From positions 1 through 7,527 of the forward strand of contig DXLY01000094.1 of assembly GCA_019414465.1 (NCBI GenBank): a stretch of DNA of 7,527 nt, read 5' to 3'. The notes under the pieces were generated by a model, which saw nothing but the letters and a program-made list of their open reading frames with translations, made no database searches and was not told the origin of the DNA. The position numbers were made by a program, and so were the translations under genes. Source of the stretch: Collinsella sp. (GTDB lineage Bacteria > Actinomycetota > Coriobacteriia > Coriobacteriales > Coriobacteriaceae). Of this stretch, positions 1-6,621 are shown piece by piece (position 1 is the stretch's first letter; every line of letters begins with the position of its first letter).

Positions 1-22
1 TTTAAGAACGTCCCCGATGACT
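1..22. repeat. Partial GGGGACG-type intergenic repeat
   Basis: These bases match positions 7052-7073 at 20 of 22 positions in the same orientation, both containing AAGAACGTCCCCGATG. At 7019-7074 the same core forms stem-loops, so this looks like the right half of such a unit, with its left half outside the window. It lies in non-coding DNA upstream of the sensor kinase gene. The rest of this leader (23-81) shows no feature I can name, only weak self-complementarity around 50-75. Confidence 0.6.
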
Positions 23-81
23 GCCGGGCGGGAGCGTTTAGCGGTACAGCTGCCGACTGGGCAGGCTGAGCTGGTATCCTT

Positions 82-2919
82 ATGCGGTATTGTCTCGATT
101 CGTTAGGATTGCATGTGAGAGCTGCCACTGTCCTTCGTTCAGTTATATGTCGCGCCCTGGCCATTGTGCTTGCCGCGCTTGCCGCACTGAGTTCCATCGC
201 GCCTGTCCAGGCTTTTGCCGATGACTCTAGTCAGCCAGTCAAGACGGTCCGCGTCGGCTGGCTCGTCAACAACGAGGGCTTCCAGAACGGCACCCCCGGC
301 GAGCGTCTCTCGGGATGGGGTTACGAGTACCTCCAGACCCTGTCGTACTACACGCCCGGCTGGCGGTACGAATACGTCTCCGGCACCTTCACCGAGCTTA
401 TGGACATGCTCGAGGCAGGCGAGATCGACCTCATGCCCAACATCTCCTACTCCGAGGAACGCGCCCAAAAGCTGCTCTTTTCCTCGAACCCCGAGGGCAC
501 CGAGCGCTACTACATCTACGCCAGGCCCGACCGTGACGACCTGGCCAAGGGTGACCCTCAAGCACTCCAGGGTCTCACCATCGGTTACAACTCCGGTGTT
601 ATGCAAACCATCGTCGGCCAGCAGTGGCTCGCCAACGAGGGAGTCGCCTGCACATACAGGGAGTATGACGGAGGCTCCGTTCTCTTTGACGCGCTCGCAA
701 ACGGCGAGGTCGACGCCATCATCATGAACGACACCATTTCGTCGCCCGAGGCGTCGCCCATGTTCTACGTCGGTTCGAGCGACTACTACTTTGCCGTTCC
801 CAAAAGCCGCCCCGACCTGATGGACAACATCAACTCCGCAATGGCGGCAATCAACCGCGTCAACCCCCGCTATAACGACGAGGTCAAATCGAACTATTCA
901 GCGCAAAACAGCGGATCATCCTCGCTCACCGGCGATGAGCGCGCCTGGCTCAAAGCAAACAACAACACCATCACGCTCGGCTACATTACGGGCAAACTCC
1001 CCTACTGCAACGAAGACGAAGACGGCAAAATGGAAGGCTCGCTCGCATCGCTTGCGACGACGCTACACGATAAATTTGGCATTACGGTCAAAACCGTCGC
1101 CTTTGATAGCTACAAGATGATGTCAAAGGCCCTGTCAGAGGGAAGCATAGACGTTGCGCTGCCGGCATACCGAGATTACTGGTTTGCCGAGCAATCAGGC
1201 GTTGTGCAGTCGGTATCGTTGGGGACCATGTCCCTCACCGCCATCCACACCGGCAGTAACCTGAAAAAAGACCTTCAGAACATCGCCTGTACCAAATCAT
1301 CGTTTGTCAACCGAAATGCACTTGAAAGTCTATTCCCCACAGCGACCGTAACCGAATACCAATCCGACGATGAAGCGTTCGACGCCCTCAGGAAGGGAAC
1401 GGCGCGCTGCATCGTCGCTCCCAGTTCACGCGTAAAAACCATCGGTGACCGTTATGATCTCGAGGACTGCGAGACGGTCGAGCTCCCTGACACCTGTGAC
1501 CTCGCGTGCTTGATGTCGCGCGGCAAGCCCGAACTGCTGGGAATCATCAACAAGGGCATCATCAATGCCGGAGAATCGCTCTCCGCAAGCAATTTCTCCT
1601 CCACGTCGTACACGGCCCAGGAATCCAACACGCTTCAATTCCTTTATCGCAACCGCACCGCCATTGCAGCCACCCTCATCGGTATGTTGTCGGTCGGCAT
1701 CGTCCTGCTCATCTGGGCGCTCGCGCGCGCTCGAACCGAGCGCAAAAAAGCCGATGCTGCCAACGCCGCTAAGACGGCATTCCTCACGCGCATGAGCCAC
1801 GACATCCGTACGCCGCTCAACGGTATCCTGGGCCTTATCGAGATCGAGGAATTGAAAGAAGGCGATATGCAAGTCGCCCGCGAGAGCCGTGCCAAGGCGC
1901 GCGTTGCCGCCAATCACCTGCTCTCGCTGATCAACGACATCCTCGAGATGGGCAAAATCGAAGACCGCAAGCTGACACTGGAACATGCGCCTTTTAACCT
2001 CAAAAAGCTCTGTGACGATACGCTGGTGCTGTGCAAGCTCCGCGCATCCGATAACGGCATCACAATGCAGGACAATAGCCTGACGTACGCCACGGGGCCA
2101 TACATGATCGGCAGTCCCACCCATATCCGACAGGTCATGATCAACCTGTTAGACAACAGCATTAAGTACAACAAGCACGGCGGCTCCGTCACCTTTAGCT
2201 CAAAGACCAAGCCACTCGATAACGGGCGCGCGCTCTTTTGCTTTAGTGTTTCGGATACCGGCATTGGCATGGCTCCCGAGTTTTTAAAGCATATCTATGA
2301 GCCGTTCGCCCAAGAAGGTGACGATGCGCGCAGCAAGTTCCAAGGAACCGGCATGGGCATGCCAATCGTCAAGTCGCTTATTGAACTGATGGGCGGCACC
2401 ATCGAAGTCACCAGCGAGCTCCATGTGGGCACTTCGTTCTACGTGGAGATTCCGCTCGATATCGACAAGAACCCCCAGCCGCGGGCAGATACGGTCGAGA
2501 GGGCGCTCGACTGCTCGCTCGCCGACATGAACGTACTGCTCGCCGAAGACAACGAATTGAATGCCGAGATTGCCCAGGCGCTGCTAGAATCCGAGGGCGT
2601 CGTGGTCACCCGCGCCGCCAACGGCAACGAAGTCGTCGATCTGTACCTGTCTCATCCCGCCGGCAGCTTCGATGCGATCCTGATGGACATTATGATGCCG
2701 GACATGGACGGCTATGAGGCAACCCGCACGATCCGTCTGAGCGAGAAGGTCGATGCAGCCGATATCCCCATCATCGCGCTCACCGCCAATGCCTTTGCCG
2801 AGGACGCCAAGGCGGCACACGACGCCGGCATGAACGCCCATCTGTCCAAACCGCTCGACTTTAACAAGCTCAAAAACATACTCGCCCGCATCAAGAAAGA
2901 CGGGTCCGTTTCGCTATAG
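82..2919 (+). CDS. Hybrid sensor histidine kinase with two periplasmic solute-binding domains
   Basis: This is a membrane sensor of the BvgS/EvgS type, which binds a small ligand outside the membrane and signals through His-Asp phosphotransfer. The order is: signal peptide or first membrane helix (about residues 20-45, rich in A, L, I and V, with VQAFA before DD); a first SBP_bac_3-like domain (about 53-275); a second (about 297-505, starting ITLGYITGKLPYC); a membrane helix (about 527-548); a HisKA domain with the phospho-histidine H573 in MSHDIRTPLNG; an HATPase with N-box N688/N692, DTGIGM (725-730) and GTGMGM (755-760); and a receiver domain (about 817-938) with acidic pair E822/D823, phospho-acceptor D869, T901 and K923. 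All catalytic residues are present. No HPt or DNA-binding domain is attached and no response regulator is adjacent, so its output partner is elsewhere. The start is uncertain: ATG 82 has no Shine-Dalgarno sequence, whereas GTG 115 (residue 12) has AGGA six bases upstream and leaves a tidier signal peptide. The ligand is unknown; the SBP_bac_3 family often binds amino acids. Confidence 0.93.
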   Translation: MRYCLDSLGLHVRAATVLRSVICRALAIVLAALAALSSIAPVQAFADDSSQPVKTVRVGWLVNNEGFQNGTPGERLSGWGYEYLQTLSYYTPGWRYEYVSGTFTELMDMLEAGEIDLMPNISYSEERAQKLLFSSNPEGTERYYIYARPDRDDLAKGDPQALQGLTIGYNSGVMQTIVGQQWLANEGVACTYREYDGGSVLFDALANGEVDAIIMNDTISSPEASPMFYVGSSDYYFAVPKSRPDLMDNINSAMAAINRVNPRYNDEVKSNYSAQNSGSSSLTGDERAWLKANNNTITLGYITGKLPYCNEDEDGKMEGSLASLATTLHDKFGITVKTVAFDSYKMMSKALSEGSIDVALPAYRDYWFAEQSGVVQSVSLGTMSLTAIHTGSNLKKDLQNIACTKSSFVNRNALESLFPTATVTEYQSDDEAFDALRKGTARCIVAPSSRVKTIGDRYDLEDCETVELPDTCDLACLMSRGKPELLGIINKGIINAGESLSASNFSSTSYTAQESNTLQFLYRNRTAIAATLIGMLSVGIVLLIWALARARTERKKADAANAAKTAFLTRMSHDIRTPLNGILGLIEIEELKEGDMQVARESRAKARVAANHLLSLINDILEMGKIEDRKLTLEHAPFNLKKLCDDTLVLCKLRASDNGITMQDNSLTYATGPYMIGSPTHIRQVMINLLDNSIKYNKHGGSVTFSSKTKPLDNGRALFCFSVSDTGIGMAPEFLKHIYEPFAQEGDDARSKFQGTGMGMPIVKSLIELMGGTIEVTSELHVGTSFYVEIPLDIDKNPQPRADTVERALDCSLADMNVLLAEDNELNAEIAQALLESEGVVVTRAANGNEVVDLYLSHPAGSFDAILMDIMMPDMDGYEATRTIRLSEKVDAADIPIIALTANAFAEDAKAAHDAGMNAHLSKPLDFNKLKNILARIKKDGSVSL

Positions 2920-2961
2920 TTTGTGCTCAACTACCACGCATGACCAGAAAGGAATCCAACG

Positions 2962-3441
2962 ATGTTTAGGCCCCTACGTCGAAAGAAACGCGCCATCACT
3001 GACGAGGAAGCGCGCGAACTGCTCGCTGCCTGCAAGCGCGGTGTCTTTGCCGTCAACGGCGACGATGGCTACCCGTACGCCATTCCCGTCAACTACTTCT
3101 TTGACACCGAGCACGACAAGATTTATTTCCATGGCGCCAAGGCTGGCCACAAGGTCGACGCACTCAAGCGCGATGACAAGGTCTGCTTTACCGTTTACGG
3201 CAACGAGTGGTACCAGGACGGTGACTGGGCTCCCTACGTTATGAGTACCGTAGTCTTTGGCCGTTGTCGCCTGGCGAATGACACCCCCGCGTTTATCGAG
3301 GATAAAGTTCGCCAGCTCGCGCTTAAGTACTACCCTTCTGCCGAAGAAGTCGAAGAGGAAATCGCCAAGGACATTAAGGGCGTCCAGCTCTACGAGATTA
3401 CGATTGAGCATCTTTGCGGCAAGCAGATTCAAGAAAAATAA
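2962..3441 (+). CDS. Pyridoxamine 5'-phosphate oxidase family (NimA-like) flavoprotein
   Basis: This 159-residue protein has the split-barrel FMN-binding fold shared by pyridoxamine-phosphate-oxidase-like and nitroimidazole-resistance (Nim) proteins. Visible signs are the N-terminal ITDEEARELLAACKRG segment (12-27), the strand motif YPYAIPVNYFF (37-47), and IYFHGAKAGHKVDAL (54-68) followed by KVCFTVYG. This matches the Nim/COG3467 pattern in which flavin contacts a YFH-x-A-x-x-GHK segment (H57, H63, K64). The length is typical. ATG 2962 is well supported by AGAAAGGA at 2946-2953. Only 42 bases and no terminator separate it from the kinase, so read-through is plausible, and a strong hairpin follows its stop. 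Its substrate cannot be read from the sequence. Members of this family reduce or bind varied small molecules, and real nitroimidazole resistance has been shown for only some. It is probably cytoplasmic, since there is no signal peptide. Confidence 0.9.
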   Translation: MFRPLRRKKRAITDEEARELLAACKRGVFAVNGDDGYPYAIPVNYFFDTEHDKIYFHGAKAGHKVDALKRDDKVCFTVYGNEWYQDGDWAPYVMSTVVFGRCRLANDTPAFIEDKVRQLALKYYPSAEEVEEEIAKDIKGVQLYEITIEHLCGKQIQEK

Positions 3442-3485
3442 ACCTCCGCAGCAGGTCTGCGCCCAATTGTTACAGATGCTTTACT

Positions 3486-3525
3486 ATGCGGGGCCTTCCA
3501 GCCAACTTGGCAGAAGGCCCCGCAT
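3486..3525. terminator. GC-rich hairpin between convergent genes
   Basis: The arms 3486-3498 and 3513-3525 pair perfectly over 13 bp (core GCGGGGCCTTC with GAAGGCCCCGC) around a 14-base loop that contains a further GCC/GGC match. It lies between the stop codons of the flavoprotein (+) and the MalY/PatB enzyme (-), the usual place for a shared bidirectional terminator. Neither side has a strong T tract, so classic intrinsic termination is inferred from the stem and position only. Confidence 0.75.
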
Positions 3526-3536
3526 GCAGTGCTCAC

Positions 3537-4751
3537 TTACCGTGCATTAAAAACGTAGCGGTCCAGGCGGTCGCACGCCTCCCTTACGCGCGAAAGCGGC
3601 AGCGCCAGATTCACGCGAATGTGGCAGGGCCCGTGGAACGGACGGCCGTCCTGATACCCCACGCCCACGCGCGCCCCCTCGTCGAGCAGCCACTGAATAT
3701 CGCGGCCATGTTCGCGACACCACTCGGTGCAGTCCAGAAACACCATGTACGTGCCCTGCGGACGCGAAAACGCAACGCCCTTCCAGTGTTTTTCTGCATA
3801 CGTGCAGAAGTACTCGATATTACCGGCAAGCACCTGGTTGAGCTCGTCCACCCACTCGTAGCCCTGCGGCTGGTAGGCACCGATAAGCGCATGCATGGAG
3901 AGGACGTTCATCTCGTTGTAGTGGGTCTTGTTGGACACGGCGCACACGCGGTCGCGCAGCGTCTCGTTGTAGACAATGTGGTAGCTGCCGACCAGACCCG
4001 CCAGATTAAACGTCTTGCTCGGCGCATAGAGGGCAACCGTGCGCATGCGGGCGTCCTCGCTCACCGACTGCGTCGGGATATGCTTGTGCCCCGGCAGGAT
4101 GATATCGGACCAAATCTCGTCCGAGATCACCACGCAATCTTGCTGGCGATAGATGTCCATGGCGCGCTCGATCTCGTCACGCTCCCATACGCGGCCGCAG
4201 GGATTGTGCGGCGAGCAGAACACCGCGGCATGGATGTGGTTTTGGGCGAGCTTGTGCTCCATGTCCTCAAAGTCCATACGCCACACGCCCTGGTCGTCGA
4301 GCTTAAGCGGGCTGTGGACAATACGATAGCCCGCGGCCTCAATGGACTTGGTAAAGCCAATGTAGGTGGGGCTGTGGACCAGCACCGCATCGCCCGGCTG
4401 GACATACGCGCGCAACGTCGACACGACGCCGCCCAGCACGCCATTTTCGTAGCCGATATGTTCAGGGCTCAAACCTTCGACGCCATTGCGGCGATTCTGC
4501 CATTCGATGATGCGATCGAAGTACTCAGCGCGCGGGTTAAAGTAGCCAAACATGGGGTGCTGGGCACGCTGAATGATGTGCTCCTGGACCGTGGGGACCG
4601 TGGCAAAATTCATGTCGGCCACCCACATGGGAATGCGGTCGAAGCCCCCGTCGGGTGCGTTCGGAGCCATACCGGGGATCTCGCCCCAGGAGTCAACGGC
4701 GATGGAGTCCATGCCGTGGCGGTCGATGATTGAAGTGAAGTCGTATTTCAT
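3537..4751 (-). CDS. MalY/PatB family PLP-dependent C-S lyase (cystathionine beta-lyase type aminotransferase fold)
   Basis: This 404-residue fold-type I PLP enzyme most resembles the MalY/PatB/cystalysin group, which cleaves the C-S bond of cystathionine or cysteine to give a thiol or sulfide, pyruvate and ammonia. The N-terminus (YDFTSIIDRHGMDSIAVD, then IPMWVADMNFATVP) is the family signature. PLP contacts are visible: N183 in SPHNPCGRVW, D211 in VISDEIWSD, the Schiff-base lysine K246 in APSKTFNLAGL, and the carboxylate-binding arginine R379 in HIRVNLALP. The length is normal and no residue is missing. ATG 4751 is preceded by GGGAG at good spacing. There is no signal peptide, so it acts in the cytoplasm. 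It lies downstream of trmO on the same strand with a 112-base gap and ends at a shared hairpin. MalY-type proteins can also act as regulators (MalY on MalT in E. coli); nothing here supports or excludes that. The exact substrate is undecided, so no symbol is given. Confidence 0.93.
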   Translation of the reverse strand: MKYDFTSIIDRHGMDSIAVDSWGEIPGMAPNAPDGGFDRIPMWVADMNFATVPTVQEHIIQRAQHPMFGYFNPRAEYFDRIIEWQNRRNGVEGLSPEHIGYENGVLGGVVSTLRAYVQPGDAVLVHSPTYIGFTKSIEAAGYRIVHSPLKLDDQGVWRMDFEDMEHKLAQNHIHAAVFCSPHNPCGRVWERDEIERAMDIYRQQDCVVISDEIWSDIILPGHKHIPTQSVSEDARMRTVALYAPSKTFNLAGLVGSYHIVYNETLRDRVCAVSNKTHYNEMNVLSMHALIGAYQPQGYEWVDELNQVLAGNIEYFCTYAEKHWKGVAFSRPQGTYMVFLDCTEWCREHGRDIQWLLDEGARVGVGYQDGRPFHGPCHIRVNLALPLSRVREACDRLDRYVFNAR

Positions 4752-4813
4752 GCTGGACTCCCGTGCAGAGCGGAATGATTCGATAGGCGTTATTGTCCAC
4801 CAGCGTGGGCGGT

Positions 4814-4833
4814 TTTGGCGCGGAGTTTGGCGC
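4814..4833. repeat. Paired TTTGGCGC direct repeat upstream of the C-S lyase gene
   Basis: The 8-mer TTTGGCGC occurs at 4814-4821 and again at 4826-4833, 12 bases apart, about one helical turn. It lies in the 112-base gap between trmO and the MalY/PatB gene, roughly 60-80 bases upstream of the latter's start. That suits a regulator binding one face of the DNA, but two copies of an 8-mer in GC-rich DNA could be chance. I found no convincing -10/-35 pair and no terminator hairpin in this gap. Confidence 0.3.
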
Positions 4834-4863
4834 TTAATTTGACGGGTGCGGACGAATGGCTGG

Positions 4864-5601
4864 TTAGTCTTGCGCGTCGTTGACGGCGACTACGGTTAGC
4901 TGGGTTTCGTCGACCGTAAACGATATGTCGAGCCCGGCGTAGGCCAAGTGGTAAATGCGGTTTGGCTCGTGTTTGCTGCCCGCGCGGCGCGGATCTTGGC
5001 GTAGAACCTCGACCAAGCCAGAAATCTTTGCGGGCGGGACCATATCCTGCAGAGCTTGCGGAAACTCAACATCGAGCTCTTGCCACGGAGCATCCTCAAT
5101 CCAGCCGCCGGTCGCATCCGGGTGACAGTCCGCAAACGGGATGTAGGGCTTAATGTCGTAGATGGGCGTGCCATCGCGCAGGTCGGCCCCCAGCACATGG
5201 ATGATGGGGCCATCGTCGGTGAGCTCGACACGATCAAGCTTGACGCAGGTAAGCCCGATGGGATTAGGGCGAAACGGACTGCGCGTGGCAAAGACGCCCA
5301 CACGCTCGGTTCCGCCCAGACGCGGCGGACGCACGGTTTTCGACCACTTGGCATTGGTGCCGGGCCTGTTCTGTGTCTTGGCATCGGTAGCTATGTCCTT
5401 AGCCGTGCCGCCAGGCGTTCCGTTTTCGAAGCGCCAGAGCAGCCATAGGTGCGAGAAGGAGTCCAGGCCCTCAACCGCTGCATTGGAGGCAAATTCCGGC
5501 TCAAAGACGATGCGTCCCTGCAGATGAGGCGCCAAAAAGCTGTTGCGCGGAATGCCGAACTTCTGCGGCAGGTCGGTATGTATGTGTGCAATAGGCTCCA
5601 T
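4864..5601 (-). CDS. trmO: tRNA (N6-threonylcarbamoyladenosine(37)-N6)-methyltransferase TrmO
   Basis: TrmO (formerly TsaA/YaeB, UPF0066) uses S-adenosylmethionine to methylate t6A at position 37 of threonine tRNAs, giving m6t6A next to the anticodon. The 245-residue product has the family landmarks in order: PIAHIHTDLPQKFGIPR near the N-terminus; FSHLWLLWRFE; the hallmark block from R91 to G116, reading RPPRLGGTERVGVFATR and then SPFRPNPIG; GADLRDGTPIYDIKPYIPFAD; and a C-terminal part with EVLRQDPRR and a final small domain (IYHLAYAGLDISFTVDE). From memory this tracks E. coli TrmO closely. The open frame continues far upstream, but similarity ends at MEPIAH, so ATG 5601 is chosen; ATG 5610 (adding MTG) is equally possible. 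Neither has a Shine-Dalgarno sequence, and both lie in an inverted repeat. A run between residues 60 and 85 (AKDIATDAKTQNRPGTNAK) looks like a linker insertion relative to E. coli. Confidence 0.93.
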   Translation of the reverse strand: MEPIAHIHTDLPQKFGIPRNSFLAPHLQGRIVFEPEFASNAAVEGLDSFSHLWLLWRFENGTPGGTAKDIATDAKTQNRPGTNAKWSKTVRPPRLGGTERVGVFATRSPFRPNPIGLTCVKLDRVELTDDGPIIHVLGADLRDGTPIYDIKPYIPFADCHPDATGGWIEDAPWQELDVEFPQALQDMVPPAKISGLVEVLRQDPRRAGSKHEPNRIYHLAYAGLDISFTVDETQLTVVAVNDAQD

Positions 5602-5624
5602 GCCGGTCATTGTACGGCATGGAG
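5596..5624. promoter_or_regulatory. 10-bp perfect inverted repeat over the trmO start codon
   Basis: CTCCATGCCG (5596-5605) and CGGCATGGAG (5615-5624) are perfect complements around a 9-base loop. In trmO mRNA this would be a hairpin whose stem contains the ATG at 5601 and whose loop contains the in-frame ATG at 5610. It could limit translation, present the loop ATG, or be a protein operator at the DNA level. The sequence cannot tell which. Confidence 0.5.
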
Positions 5625-5668
5625 GCGTGGGGCGTTGCGCGCAATTCTTCGCCGTGGACTCCTGTCGT

Positions 5669-5683
5669 GCAACCAACGGTTGC
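5669..5683. promoter_or_regulatory. Candidate operator palindrome GCAACC-AAC-GGTTGC
   Basis: A perfect 6-bp inverted repeat with a 3-base centre lies between divergent trmO and the TipAS-type regulator, 59 bases before the regulator's start. It touches the upstream side of the proposed regulator promoter, and on the other strand its arm overlaps TTGCAC, a weak -35-like hexamer with AAGAAT 17 bases on. XRE regulators typically bind short palindromes near their own promoter, so autoregulation is a reasonable inference. There is no experimental support. Confidence 0.4.
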
Positions 5684-5712
5684 TTGGAAGGGCGCCTGCC
5701 GCCGCGTATGCT
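5684..5712 (+). promoter_or_regulatory. Possible sigma70-type promoter for the TipAS-type regulator
   Basis: TTGGAA (5684-5689) and TATGCT (5707-5712) are 17 bases apart, each matching four of six consensus bases. This would start transcription about 25 bases before the ATG, with AAAGGAG (5731-5737) in the short leader. It is suggestive only, because GC-rich actinobacterial promoters are poorly conserved at -35. Confidence 0.35.
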
Positions 5713-5742
5713 TAAGCCATCAACCAGCAGAAAGGAGCCGCT

Positions 5743-6570
5743 ATGGCCTTTGCAGAAAAGCTCATTGCCGTTCGTCGCGCCCATCACCTTACCCAGGAGC
5801 AGCTCGCCGCCAAGCTCTTCGTCACACGCCAAGCCGTCAGCCGTTGGGAGCGCGACGAGGTCACCCCGGGCATCGACATGATGAAGCTCATTGCCGCCGT
5901 AACCGGCGAGCCACTGTCCCACCTGCTCGAAATGCCCGAGCATTATTGCCAGAGCTGCGGCATGATACTCACGCCCGACGACTGCGGCACCGATGCAACG
6001 GGCGCCACGACCGACCATTACTGCAAGTGGTGCTACGACCACGGCAAGTACACCTACGACACCACCATGGAGGCGATGATCGAGGATTGCGCTCCGCGGC
6101 TGGCGCAAAACACCGGCATGTCGCTCGACGAAGCCGTCTCGCTCATGGGCGCCGTCCTGCCGCAACTGGAGCGCTGGCGCGCCGTGCAAGAAAACGAGGA
6201 GCGCTACGGTGCCGAGGCGCGGGCGCGCTATGGCGATGAGGCTTTCGATGCAGCAAACGAAGCGCTGCTGGACATGGACCCCGAGACATGGAACGACATG
6301 AAGGAACTTGAACACGCTATTCTGGGCCAGCTCTCGATTGCCATAGGCATTGGCGACCCAGAGAGCAACGAGGCTCGTAAGCTTGTCGCGATGCATCGTC
6401 GATGGATTGGCCTTAATTGGGGACACGAGCCCCAGAACGAAGCGTATCTGGGCCTCGCCCACGGCTATCTTGCCGACCAGCGCTTTGTTGACTACTACGA
6501 CAAGCCCTGCGGCACCGGAGCCACGGCGTTTTTGGTCCAGGCCATCGAGTCGTCGTTGACGCGCGCATAG
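5743..6570 (+). CDS. XRE-family regulator with zinc ribbon and TipAS drug-recognition domain
   Basis: This 275-residue cytoplasmic one-component regulator has three parts. Residues 4-62 are an XRE/HTH_3 DNA-binding domain (LTQEQLAAKLFVTRQAVSRWERDE region). Residues 68-145 look like the putative zinc ribbon family PF12674, with C69-x2-C72 and C94-x2-C97 and the typical ending LERW. Residues 155-272 look like TipAS (PF07739), with RYGDEAF, the MDPETWNDM helix, AMHRRWIGLNW, GLAHGYLADQRFVDYYDK and the closing FLVQAIES helix. TipAS is known from the MerR-family activator TipA, where it binds thiopeptide antibiotics; here the MerR domain is replaced by XRE plus a zinc ribbon. By eye, TipA's thiostrepton-reacting cysteine has no counterpart (about Y235 here), and the only TipAS-region cysteine is C256. 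The ligand is therefore unknown. The start is firm: AAAGGAG lies five bases before the ATG. A palindrome and possible promoter lie upstream, and glutaredoxin follows 51 bases on. Confidence 0.88.
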   Translation: MAFAEKLIAVRRAHHLTQEQLAAKLFVTRQAVSRWERDEVTPGIDMMKLIAAVTGEPLSHLLEMPEHYCQSCGMILTPDDCGTDATGATTDHYCKWCYDHGKYTYDTTMEAMIEDCAPRLAQNTGMSLDEAVSLMGAVLPQLERWRAVQENEERYGAEARARYGDEAFDAANEALLDMDPETWNDMKELEHAILGQLSIAIGIGDPESNEARKLVAMHRRWIGLNWGHEPQNEAYLGLAHGYLADQRFVDYYDKPCGTGATAFLVQAIESSLTRA

Positions 6571-6621
6571 ACCGCGGCGGCTTTGGGTATTTCAATCAAA
6601 ACCTCAACCGATTGGAGACCT

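Noticed and set aside
1..69. An open + frame ending at TGA 67-69, possibly the tail of an upstream gene
   Set aside because: Its first 22 bases are a copy of a non-coding repeat and the translation resembles no domain; it is too short to support.
23..81. A riboswitch or structured leader before the kinase
   Set aside because: I looked for c-di-GMP-like and other common aptamer cores and saw none; only short weak pairings are present.
2910..2920. TATAGT near the kinase stop as a -10 box for the flavoprotein gene
   Set aside because: No -35-like hexamer lies 16-18 bases upstream, and the bases are fixed in part by the kinase's last codons.
3414..4733. A 439-codon open frame on the + strand opposite the MalY/PatB gene
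   Set aside because: It is antisense to a gene with full PLP motifs. It is rich in H, R, A and V as expected from the reverse of a GC-rich gene, has no recognisable domain and no ribosome site.
5611..6462. The upstream extension of the trmO frame to a 532-codon reading
   Set aside because: The extra N-terminal part is antisense to the clearly coding XRE/TipAS gene and has no family similarity; TrmO similarity begins at about 5601.
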